The notes: generated from the sequence alone by a model not told the origin. A DNA stretch of 64,000 nucleotides from an uncultured Desulfovibrio sp. (GCA_913060505.1 CAJXRQ010000017.1:1-64000); one strand, 5' to 3'. Counted from the first letter of the stretch, positions 1 through 9,570 are shown. Numbers and translations: made by a program.

Positions 1-14
1 ATGGGATCAATTTC

Positions 15-1640
15 CTATACCTTCCTCCCTTCACCCATCGGCACGTCCCGCACCCCCAACTTTCCATCTGGTGCAACTTTGGCCTCAATCACACCCAATT
101 TCACCAGACGCTTCCTGTAATGCTTTGGAAAGATGCCGCCTATGGTCGCACCAACCATAAAGCCAATAAGCATCATATATGGTCTGTAGCCGATAAATAC
201 GGTGGAAACATCTATGAGTGCCGCGGCAAGGAAAACACTGCCCATGGTTCCCAATCCCTGTAGCAGTGAATAGAGGTACCACGACTGGTCAAGCTTGCGG
301 ATTCGCTGAATGTAATAGGAAATGAATACGCCGGTGGCTCCAGGGCAAATGGTCCAGCAAAGAACACTCATTTTCATGTTAGAGCTCCCTTCTGCGAAGA
401 ACTGCTGCACATAATGAGCTGTCATAAGAATAAACGCTCCGGCGGCAGCTCCCAGCAAAAATCCGATTGTGCAGTTGAAGACCAGGAAGCTATCATCTCT
501 CATTGGCGTGGTTCCTTTCGAGCGATAATGGGATTCCCTGCCCGCATGATAGAGCGCAACAAAAGTAATGGCCAATCCGTGCAACATGATGGAATAAAGC
601 GTCCAAAGCACTGTTTGCTGCGGGGTTGGTATGAATGTGACATTCCCTCCCATCGCCAATTGAACGAAATATGCTCCTATGCCAGTGAGCATGACAATGG
701 CTGCAATACCGACAAGTGTTCTGGTGATAGTTTCAATGCCGAGACTTGGCGGAGCTGAAAGACGAGGATAAAGGCTAAAATGTTTTAGTTCTCTGCTGTA
801 CCATGCGTCAGTGGGAGTCGTTCTGTTCACACCACAGCAAATGAGTTCAAGCGCATTGTGAAGAAGGAGGTTTGTTTCCTCATCGATTGCGGCCACGTAA
901 TCAGGAAGTTGTGTATGTTCTTGCATGATGCTGCAATAGCGTCTGACTTTTTCTTTCAGAACGGCAAAGCGGTCGGTGAAGTGTTCATAGAGCGTGTGAT
1001 GTTTATTTAGAAATTGATTTTTGCTGGGAATGGCTTTCCATTTTTCCAACCGTTTTACGAGAAAAGCGAGTTTACAAAAGCTGGCCAGTGAGGGGGTATT
1101 GCCCGGCAATAAGGATTGTGGCGAGCACTGTAGGGAAAGAGCAATTCTATCCAGAAACTGTTGATACTGCACAGGGTCAGGACGAAAAGAGCTGTCTTCG
1201 GAGAGCGCCTCCACAAGAGCCTTTGCGTGGCTGGGAGTCTTTGCGCGCATATGCAGATACCTTCGTGCTGAGTGGTCTATTTTTTTGAGCATGGGGAAAT
1301 TCGGGATCAAGCCGGTAAGCACAAAAGCAGCAAACAGAGCCCGTTCTCCCTGCGCCATCCGGGAGAGGTTCCATTTGTTTTCCTGATCCAGAACATGGTT
1401 TGCGAGAGAGTCGACCAGTTCAGGAGTGAAACAGGCAGCAGAAAATACAGCCAGATAACCGCAAACATATACGAACATGAAAGCGGCAAAACGCGAATAT
1501 GAAGTATAGGTGCGAGGCGGGAGGTCGTGTTGGCGCGCATTGTCCGGCGGCCATCGGTTGAATTTGTTTCTGGCAACCCAGATGACATACAGTGCGCCAA
1601 TAACGATAAAAATACTGTCCTGAGCCAGGGCGGTCAGCAT
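15..1640 (-). CDS. polytopic membrane protein of unknown function
   Basis: 541 residues; the ATG start has a strong GGAGG just upstream. About nine hydrophobic segments are visible: one at residues 5-24, two near 50-72 and 102-120, then a long soluble stretch (about 120-300) rich in charged residues, and six more segments between about 305 and 505. The soluble stretch between membrane blocks could be a cytoplasmic or periplasmic sensing loop. I see no transporter signature or enzyme motif and do not recognise the family. It is transcribed away from the histidine kinase at 1818, with about 180 bp between them, so the two could share regulation. The gene is complete, ending 15 bases inside the window edge. 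Confidence 0.75.
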   Translation of the reverse strand: MLTALAQDSIFIVIGALYVIWVARNKFNRWPPDNARQHDLPPRTYTSYSRFAAFMFVYVCGYLAVFSAACFTPELVDSLANHVLDQENKWNLSRMAQGERALFAAFVLTGLIPNFPMLKKIDHSARRYLHMRAKTPSHAKALVEALSEDSSFRPDPVQYQQFLDRIALSLQCSPQSLLPGNTPSLASFCKLAFLVKRLEKWKAIPSKNQFLNKHHTLYEHFTDRFAVLKEKVRRYCSIMQEHTQLPDYVAAIDEETNLLLHNALELICCGVNRTTPTDAWYSRELKHFSLYPRLSAPPSLGIETITRTLVGIAAIVMLTGIGAYFVQLAMGGNVTFIPTPQQTVLWTLYSIMLHGLAITFVALYHAGRESHYRSKGTTPMRDDSFLVFNCTIGFLLGAAAGAFILMTAHYVQQFFAEGSSNMKMSVLCWTICPGATGVFISYYIQRIRKLDQSWYLYSLLQGLGTMGSVFLAAALIDVSTVFIGYRPYMMLIGFMVGATIGGIFPKHYRKRLVKLGVIEAKVAPDGKLGVRDVPMGEGRKV

Positions 1641-1817
1641 GCTCCACCTCCGGGGTTAAACGGTAAAAGACAGTCACGCTTTCTATATAGCTTGTTACGG
1701 CAAAAGGTGTCTACGCCCATTATGTTTTTTGAGTGCTTCTTTGACTTTGCCTGCCCCTTCCTCTATTTCACCATTTTGAACCTTACCCTGAGAAAAAGTA
1801 TTTTGAAAACCTTGCAA

Positions 1818-2939
1818 ATGGATTCTCGTTACCCGCCCAGCCTGACGCCGGATTGTATTGCTGCGCAGCACGATGAGGTGTTGCAGAGCGGTGCCATGTC
1901 CCTGGCCGAGGCATTGCCGTACATGACGTTTCTTTTCAACAGGTCGCGCCAGATTGTTTTTTGCAACAAGGCGGCTTTATCCACACTGGGATTTGATTCC
2001 AAGGAACAGGTTCTGGGCAAGTACATTGGGGATGTCTTCAACTGCGTTCATGCCGAAGAGACGGTCGAAGGGTGCGGCTTTTCGCCTTACTGTTCAAAAT
2101 GTGGAGCCTTGAAGGCTCTTACCCAGGGTGATTCTGAACAAAAAGAGACCGGGCACTGCCGCATGTTGCGGCATGTCGGAACCCGTATCAAGGCACTGAA
2201 CGTCGCCGTGAATACGGCTCCCTTGAGCGTTGCCGGAGAAAACATGGTGGTGCTCACAGCCTTGAACGAAGCAAATGAAGTCAGGCGGCGGGCCATGGAG
2301 CGCCTTTTTTTTCATGATATCCTGAATCTTGCTGGCGGTCTGGACGGAGCCATGCGCGAGTTTGCCGATGAATTCGAGGCTGTGGACCCGGAGCTTGCCC
2401 GTGTATTGGAATCCACGGCGCATTTCCTGCTGGAAGAAATCCGCGCCCAGAAAATTCTTATTGCCGCGGAAAGCGGTGATCTGCTCGTGCGTCCTGACAA
2501 CGTTTCTACAAGGGCGGTCACGGAGTCGCTTGCCACGTTATATGCCATGCATAATGCTGCTCAGGGTGTTCGTGTGGAAATTTCCGAAGATCTGGATGAA
2601 GTGGAGCTGCATACGGACAGACTCTTGCTGAACAGGATCCTTGGCAACATGCTCAAGAACGCACTGGAAGCCACCACAAGCGGGGAGACTGTTACCATAG
2701 GGTGTGACCGCCTTTCCGATGGAGCCGCATTCTGGGTGCACAATCCCGGCAGTATCCCCAAGGACGTCCAGCTGCAGATATTCAACCGCTCGTTTTCCAC
2801 CAAAGGGCAGGGACGCGGTTTGGGGACATACAGCATCAAGCTGCTGGCGGAAACGTACCTCAAGGGCAAGGTGTCTTTTCGTTCGCATCCCGAAGACGGC
2901 ACAGTATTCACCGTGGTGCTGCCGTCTTCATGTTCCTAG
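1818..2939 (+). CDS. orphan PAS-domain sensor histidine kinase
   Basis: About 373 residues. The N-terminal PAS-like domain (roughly 25-145) carries four clustered cysteines at about 76, 86, 92 and 95. A dimerisation segment follows with His at about 166 (motif FFHDILN), then an HATPase domain with N box (NMLKNALEAT, about 278-287) and G box (GRGLGTYS). No membrane segment is present from this start, so the kinase would be cytosolic. An in-frame ATG at 1722 would add a 32-residue hydrophobic leader; neither start has a good Shine-Dalgarno sequence, so the N terminus is uncertain. No response regulator lies nearby. The C-terminal half resembles the kinase at 12487-14781 (both have HN.GS.P and GLGTYS). 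Family membership is firm; the signal is unknown. Confidence 0.88.
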   Translation: MDSRYPPSLTPDCIAAQHDEVLQSGAMSLAEALPYMTFLFNRSRQIVFCNKAALSTLGFDSKEQVLGKYIGDVFNCVHAEETVEGCGFSPYCSKCGALKALTQGDSEQKETGHCRMLRHVGTRIKALNVAVNTAPLSVAGENMVVLTALNEANEVRRRAMERLFFHDILNLAGGLDGAMREFADEFEAVDPELARVLESTAHFLLEEIRAQKILIAAESGDLLVRPDNVSTRAVTESLATLYAMHNAAQGVRVEISEDLDEVELHTDRLLLNRILGNMLKNALEATTSGETVTIGCDRLSDGAAFWVHNPGSIPKDVQLQIFNRSFSTKGQGRGLGTYSIKLLAETYLKGKVSFRSHPEDGTVFTVVLPSSCS

Positions 2940-2947
2940 GCTGTGTT

Positions 2948-3508
2948 TCAGGCCGTTTCTTCGCTTCCCAGTTCACTCACACAGAAAACGAGAGAGTCGT
3001 CAAATTCGTTGACCGACCAGGCTGCTTGGTTAGCTATGCTTTCATACGGCGTCTTGTAGCCAGCGGCCTTGCGTCCTTCCCGCACAAGGGTGTCTACTGC
3101 GGAAATACTGCAAAAGTCGTCGGACAGGCTGTCATTGTTCGCGAAGAGCGTTTCAATGGTTTCCTTTTGCGGATGTTCTCCCTGTACGACGACATTGCCG
3201 CCATTATCCACGGTAAGGTTCACGTCAGGAGGAACTTCGATGCCGTTTTCCCTGAAGAGGCTTTTGACATCACTTTCAAATTTGGAGCGATCCTGCTCCA
3301 GTTTGATTTCAATATCTTCCAGGCTGATACCGGCCGAGGAAGGTTCCACCCCGAGGTCGCTGAAAAAATCGTTCAGCGCCCTGCCTACGGCAGATAATGA
3401 AATCGTGTCTCCTGACTGGGGTGTTTCGGATGCCTCCAGCGTATTGCGGGAAGATGTCCTGGATTGTACTGCGCTTGTGTATGCGCTTGCTTGCAACCGT
3501 TCGATCAT
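2948..3508 (-). CDS. hypothetical protein, acidic and soluble
   Basis: 186 residues, starting at an ATG with GGAGG seven bases upstream. No signal peptide or membrane segment is visible. The N-terminal 35 residues are Ser/Thr/Gln-rich and look disordered. The middle contains short amphipathic helices and an acidic segment. A stretch near residues 95-115 (VNLTVDNGGNVVVQGEHP) looks like a beta hairpin. I do not recognise the family. It converges on the histidine kinase (8 bp between stops) and follows the DUF1786 gene on the same strand after a 74-bp gap, so it may be co-transcribed with it. Confidence 0.7.
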   Translation of the reverse strand: MIERLQASAYTSAVQSRTSSRNTLEASETPQSGDTISLSAVGRALNDFFSDLGVEPSSAGISLEDIEIKLEQDRSKFESDVKSLFRENGIEVPPDVNLTVDNGGNVVVQGEHPQKETIETLFANNDSLSDDFCSISAVDTLVREGRKAAGYKTPYESIANQAAWSVNEFDDSLVFCVSELGSEETA

Positions 3509-3582
3509 GTGGCAACCTCCGGGGAAATTTTTTCCCTACGGCAGGTCGGCAGCAAATCCTATTCCAGATAATTGGCAGGCGA

Positions 3583-4626
3583 TTATTTTTCCGATTCCTG
3601 TTGCAAGGCAATGCCCTTGAGCAGGCCGAAGCAGCCGGCCAGCATCATGTCCCCCCCCGGAGAGGGAAAGGAGGCGTTGTATTTTTCGAGCACGGCGCGC
3701 CGGGGACCAATTACATGAACAGGAGAAAACCCTTGTGCTTCTTCCGGCAGGGGAAGCGTCAGACAGCCATGGCCGTTTGCATCGAATACGGCTTGATGCG
3801 TGATTCTGCCGTCGCGAAAAGCCTCGAGGTCGTGCCAGAGCCGTTGGCTGTCCAGCAGCCCGGTATGATGCTCGTACACGCCGAAAATTTGTCCGTTGAA
3901 CAGCAGAAAGGCCACTGTGTGGCTATTACCCACATTGACGAGCGTTATGCCTTGCGTGCGGCTTTGTTTTTCGATCTCGTCCACGAACAGTGCACCAAGA
4001 ACGGCTGCCGCGCCTGTGTCCGCCACAGGGCCGCCGTCGATACAGTGTTGCAGGTCGACCAGCCGGGTCATTGTTTTGGGGGCTTTTTTGAAGAGCAGGG
4101 ATTCCGGTTGTCCCAGACCTTCGCCAAGCAACTGTTCCCAGAGCTTGAAGCGGCCTATCCGGTTGGACGTGCCGGGGTGGAACCCGTGATCCTGTACACA
4201 GGCCGTGATCCTGTCCGGCCAGTCCAGTTCCGCAGCGGCAAAGAAACGCTCCCACCATTGGCGGTCGAAATCCGCAAAAAGGACAGGCGTGAATCCTTCC
4301 GGGCAGGTTTCGCTCAGGGTGATTCCCATGGCTTCGACCCGGCCCAGATCATCGCCCATGGTGTATGCGGCGGACGTTTGCGTGCTCACCGGCAATCCCG
4401 CCTTAAGGTGTGCTCGGACGAATCTGGTCACTCCGCCGCCCATGTTGAAGCCATGCAGCCAGATTGGTTGCTTCCGGCTTGTCAGTGCGGCGATACGCCG
4501 TCCTACCTGCAAAGCAGGGGAAGGGAGGACGAATTTCGGACAGTTCTCCGGTTCGCGATCAGGGAAATGCAGGAGAACGTCCTGCGTGCCGCTGCCGATA
4601 TCAAGGCATAGTGTCGTGACATTCAT
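3583..4626 (-). CDS. DUF1786 family protein (actin-like ATPase fold)
   Basis: 347 residues. The N-terminal LCLDIGSGTQDVLL resembles the phosphate-1 loop of the sugar kinase/Hsp70/actin (ASKHA) superfamily. Further glycine-rich segments (HGFNMGGG near 60, LVNVGNSHTVAF near 220) fit nucleotide-binding strands of that fold. The sequence matches what I know of DUF1786, whose members are sometimes annotated as pyruvate-formate-lyase-activating-like. No radical-SAM CxxxCxxC motif is present here, so I do not accept that function. The ATG at 4626 has no convincing ribosome site. It is divergent from the hydrolase at 4702. The biochemical role is unknown. Confidence 0.75.
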   Translation of the reverse strand: MNVTTLCLDIGSGTQDVLLHFPDREPENCPKFVLPSPALQVGRRIAALTSRKQPIWLHGFNMGGGVTRFVRAHLKAGLPVSTQTSAAYTMGDDLGRVEAMGITLSETCPEGFTPVLFADFDRQWWERFFAAAELDWPDRITACVQDHGFHPGTSNRIGRFKLWEQLLGEGLGQPESLLFKKAPKTMTRLVDLQHCIDGGPVADTGAAAVLGALFVDEIEKQSRTQGITLVNVGNSHTVAFLLFNGQIFGVYEHHTGLLDSQRLWHDLEAFRDGRITHQAVFDANGHGCLTLPLPEEAQGFSPVHVIGPRRAVLEKYNASFPSPGGDMMLAGCFGLLKGIALQQESEK

Positions 4627-4701
4627 GAAAAAATTCTATCGTTGAGCGCTCCTCAAGGCAAGAGCGTTGACACTTTTTTTGCTTCGGGCCACCATCGGCC
4701 C

Positions 4702-5529
4702 ATGAGCGTCATCATTTTTCTGCTTTTCTGTTGGATTATTGTCTTGCCGGTGCTGCGGTATGTCGTCTTCTGGGCCAGCAATGCGCGCACAGGACACATG
4801 GCTGAGATTTCCCGAGGGCTGCATGGTCATGTTTTGTCCCATGTCCTGTTGGGAACCATTTCTGCCGTGATGGCGGAAATGGCTGTGTTGTTGCAGGTTC
4901 CGCTGGCGTTTATTTTCAAGGGAAACGCCAGGCCGGGAGTTCCCGTGATTTTTGTTCATGGGCTGTATCACAATCCTACGGCATGGTTCTGGTTTCGTAT
5001 TTTGTTGGCCCGGGCCGGATACGGAAATTTTCACAGCTATGGCTACAACAGTTTTTCCAAACCGCTTGAACCTGCCGTGCAAGGACTGGCCGAACTTATG
5101 GATTCGGTACTGCATGACAATCCCGGAGAAAAGGTCGTGCTCGTGGGGCATAGTCTTGGGGGGCTCGTTTGCCGCAAGACTGCATCCCGGCCGGAATTTT
5201 CCGGTCGTGTCAGGGCGTTGGTGGCGTTGGGGTCGCCACACGGCGGAAGTCTTCTGGCAGGGCTTGGCCTCGGTCCCATGGCCCGGGGGCTGTATCCGGG
5301 CAAGGCCGTGATCCGGGCGATGGATGAATGTCATGACACGGACGCTCCCAAGCTGGCCGTGTATTCGCTGGTGGATGATTATGTTTTGCCCATGTCCGGG
5401 CTGCGAGTGAAACGCGATGGATGGGAAGAACAGGTCTGTTCACCCGTCAGCCATGTGGGCATGTTGTTTTCACAGGATGTAGCCTGGCGAGTGGCCGGTT
5501 TTCTGGACGGCACACAGAATTCGCGATGA
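4702..5529 (+). CDS. alpha/beta-hydrolase, lipase-like, membrane-anchored
   Basis: About 275 residues from the ATG at 4702; an in-frame TTG at 4642 is possible but less likely. A hydrophobic N-terminal segment (residues 2-22) should anchor the protein in the inner membrane, and a second hydrophobic patch lies near 50-70. The lipase signature GHSLGG places the nucleophile Ser at about 151. The likely acid is Asp at about 225 (VDDYVLP) and the likely base is His at about 250 (VSHVGM). The oxyanion-loop motif VHGLYHN is present. This is the esterase/lipase layout of the PGAP1/LipA-like group. Substrate is unknown; lipid or ester hydrolysis at the membrane is inferred. Confidence 0.85.
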   Translation: MSVIIFLLFCWIIVLPVLRYVVFWASNARTGHMAEISRGLHGHVLSHVLLGTISAVMAEMAVLLQVPLAFIFKGNARPGVPVIFVHGLYHNPTAWFWFRILLARAGYGNFHSYGYNSFSKPLEPAVQGLAELMDSVLHDNPGEKVVLVGHSLGGLVCRKTASRPEFSGRVRALVALGSPHGGSLLAGLGLGPMARGLYPGKAVIRAMDECHDTDAPKLAVYSLVDDYVLPMSGLRVKRDGWEEQVCSPVSHVGMLFSQDVAWRVAGFLDGTQNSR

Positions 5530-5539
5530 GCGGTTTTGC

Positions 5540-6022
5540 TCAGGACTGTCTCTTGACCGGACTGAGCAAGGGCAAAGCGGTGTCCTGTTTGATGGTGCCG
5601 AGCACGAACGAAGAGTTTATGCTTTGCACACCGGTAATGGGCGCCAGTTTGGAAAAGGCGAAGTTCGCGTAGTCGGCCATGTCCGCCAGGGCGACCTTGA
5701 GCAGGTAATCGTCCTCGCCGGAAAGCTGGTAACATTCCAGCACCTCGTCCATGGAATCTATGTGATCGCGGAAATTTTCGAAATCTTCCAGTTTGTGCGC
5801 CCCAAGGGAAACACGCACAAAGGCGATGATGCCCACCCCTACTTTTTCGGGTGCGATAATGGCGACGAACCGGTCGATAACCCCGTTGTTTTCCAGCCTT
5901 TTGACCCTTTCCAGCATGGCTGGCGGTGAAATGCCGAGCCGTTTGGCCAGTTCTGCGTTGGTAATGCGTCCCTCGCGTTGCAGTATCTCCAGAATATCGT
6001 GATCCATGGCATCCAGCTTCAT
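5540..6022 (-). CDS. Lrp/AsnC family transcriptional regulator
   Basis: 160 residues. The ATG at 6022 is preferred because GGAGG lies six bases upstream; an upstream ATG at 6040 has no such site. Residues 1-60 form the winged helix-turn-helix (LDAMDHDILEILQREGRITNA, then LAKRLGISPP). The rest is the RAM ligand-binding domain (GVGIIAFVRVSLG, then CYQLSGEDDYLLKV). Such proteins sense amino acids or small carboxylates as octamers. It is transcribed away from the ADP-forming acyl-CoA synthetase at 6193 with 170 bp between, so control of that gene is the natural inference. It converges with the hydrolase, with only 10 bp between stops. Confidence 0.95.
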   Translation of the reverse strand: MKLDAMDHDILEILQREGRITNAELAKRLGISPPAMLERVKRLENNGVIDRFVAIIAPEKVGVGIIAFVRVSLGAHKLEDFENFRDHIDSMDEVLECYQLSGEDDYLLKVALADMADYANFAFSKLAPITGVQSINSSFVLGTIKQDTALPLLSPVKRQS

Positions 6023-6192
6023 TATGCCTCCGCTGCTCATGTGAGGGTGTTACGACGTCTTGGACCTGAGTAATAAAAATGTGCACGAAAGGAAAGGTGA
6101 GAACCTGACACCGGCCCGGATTGCATGGCCTGGGATGATGCTGTATTCTCCCGACCTGTTTGATCAATCATGCAAGGCAATATGGAGAGCCC

Positions 6193-8463
6193 ATGTTTCG
6201 TTCCCAGTTGGATGTCGATGTAGTCGAAAGAGTCGAAGATTTGCTGGACACGGCCCATGCGGACGGTCGGTCCATGCTTTTTGAGCATGAAGTATACAGG
6301 ATTCTGGATCTGCTGGGCGTGGCTGTCCCGGAGCATGTGCTGGTGGAGAAGCCTGAAGACGTGGGCGCGGATATACTGGCCCGTTTTTCCAGCGACAGGT
6401 TGGTGCTCAAGGCCGTTTCTCCGAACATGATCCACAAGGAAAAAGCTGGCGGCGTGCGCATGGTGGTCAAGGATCTGGGCTATGTCCGCTATACTGTGGA
6501 GCGGATGCTTGCGGATATGGCCGAAGCCGGTCTGGACGTCCGGGGCGTGCTGCTGATGCAGTGCGTGGATTATTCCCAGGAACTTGGCAACGAGATTTTG
6601 CTGGGATTTCGCGAGAGTGACGCTTTCGGGCCTGTCATTTCCTTTTCCAAGGGCGGCAGCGACGCCGAACATTTTGCCTGCAGTTTTTCCGCGCCGAACC
6701 TGATCCTGGCTCCCATAGACCGCCGCTGGGCAGAAGCGTTGCTCAACTCCACCCATATCCAGAAAAAATACGAATCAAGGGGCAAGGTGGAACGTACTTC
6801 ACGCATCGTGGACACGGGGCTGCGTTTCAGCCGTCTTGCAACAGCCTTTTCCAATTTTTTTCCGGGCAGCCGCTGGGTTCTGCGGGAATTTGAAGTCAAC
6901 CCGCTGGTGTTCGATCATCATGAAGGGTTTTGGGCCATTGACGGATATGCGGAATTCGAACCGCGGACAGCCTCCGTTCTTGAGGAGGCAAAGCGGGAGC
7001 GCCCTTCCCTGCGGCCTTTTTTCGAACCGCGCGGTGTTGCTGTTGTTGGGGTGAGCACCTCAAATCCTGCCAGCCCCGGATCCGTCATCGTCGCCAACCT
7101 TGTGCGCATGGGGCGCACGGACGTATATGCCGTGAACCCCAAGGGTGGGCGTCTGGAACTGAAGTCGGGCAGCATACCGATGCATGTTTCCATGGCGGAA
7201 TTGCCGGAACCAGTGGAGCTGGCCGTAGTCGCGGTTCCGGCAGGCCGGGCCGTTTCCGTGGTCCGCGAATGCGCACAGGCCGGTGTCCGTTGCGTGATTC
7301 TTATTCCAGGCGGGTTCGGCGAAACCGGGCATACGGAAGCCGAGGATGAGATTCTGGGTATCGCCCACGAGACAGGCATGCGCATCATGGGCCCCAATTG
7401 TCTTGGTCTTGTCTATGGTTCTGCCCATGCGCAGCCGGGAATGAACACGTTCTTCATCCCGGAGAGCAAATTCAGTATTCCCAAGCGCGACAGGCACAAT
7501 GTTGCCATTTTGAGCCAAAGCGGAGCCCTGGGCATTATCGAACTGCATCAGTTGCGAAACGCCATCTCGCCCAAGGCCATTGTCAGCTACGGTAATCAGA
7601 TTGATACGGACCCCGCCGACCTCGTGGATTATTTTTCCTCGGACGACGATATCGCCGTCATCGCCTGTTATATTGAAGGCTTCAAATCCGGTGCCGGAGC
7701 GCGTTTTTTTGAAGTCGCCTCGCGCTGCCCCAAGCCGGTTATCGTTTACAAGGCCGGACGAACGGAAGCAGGCATGCGTGCCGCACAATCACACACGGCC
7801 AGCATCGCCGGAGAGTATGCCGTAGCCAAAGCCGCCATGAAACAGGCCGGGCTGGTCGTTGCCGAATCCATGATGGATCATGTGGAGCTGACCAAGACGT
7901 TTGCCATGCTCGAAGGTATGCGCGTGAACAGCAACCGTGTGGCCGTGATTGCCAACGCCGGGTACGAGAAGACCTATGGCGCGGACAACCTTGGTTCCCT
8001 GCGTGTTGCGGAGCTGGATAAGGAAACCCTCGACCGTCTGGCGCAACGCATTCCACCGTTTGTGGAGGCCGATCCCCTGTTGGATTTAACCCCCATGGCA
8101 GACGACGACATGTATCTGGATTGCATGGAAATCATGTTGGCTTCACCCAGTGTCGACTGCCTGCTGGTGTCCATTGTGCCCCATTCCATGGACCTGAAGA
8201 CCACGGATCAGGAGATGGAAAACGAGCCTGAAAACATTGCCGTGCGCATGGGGCGTTTGGCTGCCAAATACGGCAAGCCCGTGGCTGTTTCCGTTTGCGT
8301 CACCGGTGGCGCGGATGCGGATTACAACAGGTTGGGCCAGACTCTGGAACAGGGTGGTATCCCCACGTTCCTGAACGCCAGCCGTGCCATGCGCTGTCTG
8401 GATCAGTTCGTGCGTTACGGCATGAGCCGTGCAACCGGCCATTATGCGGAGTGGTTGAAATAA
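6193..8463 (+). CDS. ADP-forming acyl-CoA synthetase (ATP-grasp domain first)
   Basis: 756 residues from the ATG with GGAGAG upstream; an upstream TTG is less likely. Residues 1-265 form an ATP-grasp domain (SDRLVLKAVSPNMIHK, GGVRMVV, then EFEVNPLV). A CoA-binding Rossmann domain follows from about 275 (FEPRGVAVVGVSTSN), then a succinyl-CoA-ligase-like part with LSQSGALG and the catalytic His in QSHTAS at about 533. These enzymes interconvert acyl-CoA + ADP + Pi with free acid + ATP, usually acetate or branched acids. This gene has ATP-grasp before CoA-binding, the reverse of its paralogue at 18402-20504. The divergent Lrp gene suggests amino-acid-linked regulation. Substrate cannot be read from the sequence. 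Confidence 0.92.
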   Translation: MFRSQLDVDVVERVEDLLDTAHADGRSMLFEHEVYRILDLLGVAVPEHVLVEKPEDVGADILARFSSDRLVLKAVSPNMIHKEKAGGVRMVVKDLGYVRYTVERMLADMAEAGLDVRGVLLMQCVDYSQELGNEILLGFRESDAFGPVISFSKGGSDAEHFACSFSAPNLILAPIDRRWAEALLNSTHIQKKYESRGKVERTSRIVDTGLRFSRLATAFSNFFPGSRWVLREFEVNPLVFDHHEGFWAIDGYAEFEPRTASVLEEAKRERPSLRPFFEPRGVAVVGVSTSNPASPGSVIVANLVRMGRTDVYAVNPKGGRLELKSGSIPMHVSMAELPEPVELAVVAVPAGRAVSVVRECAQAGVRCVILIPGGFGETGHTEAEDEILGIAHETGMRIMGPNCLGLVYGSAHAQPGMNTFFIPESKFSIPKRDRHNVAILSQSGALGIIELHQLRNAISPKAIVSYGNQIDTDPADLVDYFSSDDDIAVIACYIEGFKSGAGARFFEVASRCPKPVIVYKAGRTEAGMRAAQSHTASIAGEYAVAKAAMKQAGLVVAESMMDHVELTKTFAMLEGMRVNSNRVAVIANAGYEKTYGADNLGSLRVAELDKETLDRLAQRIPPFVEADPLLDLTPMADDDMYLDCMEIMLASPSVDCLLVSIVPHSMDLKTTDQEMENEPENIAVRMGRLAAKYGKPVAVSVCVTGGADADYNRLGQTLEQGGIPTFLNASRAMRCLDQFVRYGMSRATGHYAEWLK

Positions 8464-8481
8464 GGCGGGATCGTTGACGGA

Positions 8482-9036
8482 CTAACCGTCGATGAGTTGG
8501 CGCAACAGGGCCATTTCCTCGGCCACGGGTGCGCCCTTGCCCTGCTCCGCGTGAGCGCGCAGAGTCAACAGCTGCGCAAGGGGAAAGTCGCTACCCCACT
8601 GGCTGCGGTAGTGGGTAAAACCCGTGGTCCTGAGCATGTCTCTGCACTGTGCCCATACCTGGTCGGCGAAGTCCTGCGCCGGAACCGTGCAGTTGAAATT
8701 CCAGACCGGAAGCTTTTCCTCGCCCTGTACCCTGTTGCCGGAAAATGCCACCTGCATTTGAATCCGCCCGTTTTCAAGGGCGCTCACTTCCCATTCATAC
8801 AGCCAGCCATCACCAATCCATTCAAAATCGAAATGGGGAGAGCCGCCGTTGGTCCAGTGCCCGGCGGTGCCGGTAACGGCGTCGTACAAACAGTCGCACA
8901 AGTCGCGCAGCGGCTCTGAAAAGACGCTGGCAACAGTCATATCGTAAGGGGTGCCGTCCACGTGCAGACGCATGTCCAGCCAGCCGCTTCCGACTTTCAG
9001 GATTTCAAAGCGCAGGGCGTTGTCACTGGAGTTCAT
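8482..9036 (-). CDS. hypothetical cytosolic protein
   Basis: About 184 residues from the ATG at 9036, which has AGGAA about nine bases upstream; an ATG at 9078 would add 14 poorly typical residues. It is Trp/Asp-rich, with no signal peptide or membrane segment. The segments HFDFEWIGDGWLYEWEV and LPVWNFNCTVPAQDF look like alternating beta strands, as in small immunity-like or DUF proteins. I do not recognise a named family. The stop lies 18 bp from the stop of the acyl-CoA synthetase, with which it converges. No partner gene is apparent. Confidence 0.72.
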   Translation of the reverse strand: MNSSDNALRFEILKVGSGWLDMRLHVDGTPYDMTVASVFSEPLRDLCDCLYDAVTGTAGHWTNGGSPHFDFEWIGDGWLYEWEVSALENGRIQMQVAFSGNRVQGEEKLPVWNFNCTVPAQDFADQVWAQCRDMLRTTGFTHYRSQWGSDFPLAQLLTLRAHAEQGKGAPVAEEMALLRQLIDG

Positions 9037-9155
9037 TGGTGATTGTTCCTGTTTGGAAGTGAAGTAACAATGATACACGCATGAATGGGGATACGCAAAT
9101 GGCGGTGGAGGCTATTTGCCGTTCTCAGCTCGGATACTGAAATTGTTCGTAACTG

Positions 9156-9521
9156 CTAAACCAGAGCCGGTTCAGCGGTCATGGCCCGGGCGTAATCCTT
9201 CCCCCATGCGCACATCTGGCGGATAATGGGCATGATGGTATGTCCGAATTCCGTGAGTGAATACTCTACTTTGGGCGGCACCTGTGCGTAGACTTCGCGG
9301 TGTACCATGCCGTCTGCTTCAAGCTCCCTGAGCTGCTGGGTGAGCATTTTCTGGGTGATGTTCGGCAGGATGCGGCGTAGTTCGTTGAAACGCAAGGTGC
9401 CGTCCACTCCCAGTCGATAGAGGATTATGAGCTTCCATTTGCCCCCTATGATTTGCAGGGTCAATTCCATCTCACAAGTGTATTTTTTACCGTTCAGGTT
9501 TTTGAGGCCGCATGTGCCCAT
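9156..9521 (-). CDS. HxlR-family transcriptional regulator
   Basis: 121 residues with the HxlR signature: a Cys near the N terminus followed by [19 protein letters not shown], then [24 protein letters not shown] as the recognition region. Cys16, preceding the IGGKW motif, is at the position used for thiol-based sensing of quinones and electrophiles in relatives such as YodB. It is divergent from the nitroreductase operon at 9666 across a 144-bp spacer. Sensing of redox-active or electrophilic compounds and repression of that operon is the likely role: inference from family and layout. Confidence 0.93.
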   Translation of the reverse strand: MGTCGLKNLNGKKYTCEMELTLQIIGGKWKLIILYRLGVDGTLRFNELRRILPNITQKMLTQQLRELEADGMVHREVYAQVPPKVEYSLTEFGHTIMPIIRQMCAWGKDYARAMTAEPALV

Positions 9522-9570
9522 ATGAAAACTGCCTTTTTAACGGTTTCCAAAAAGTTACTATATGACTTTA

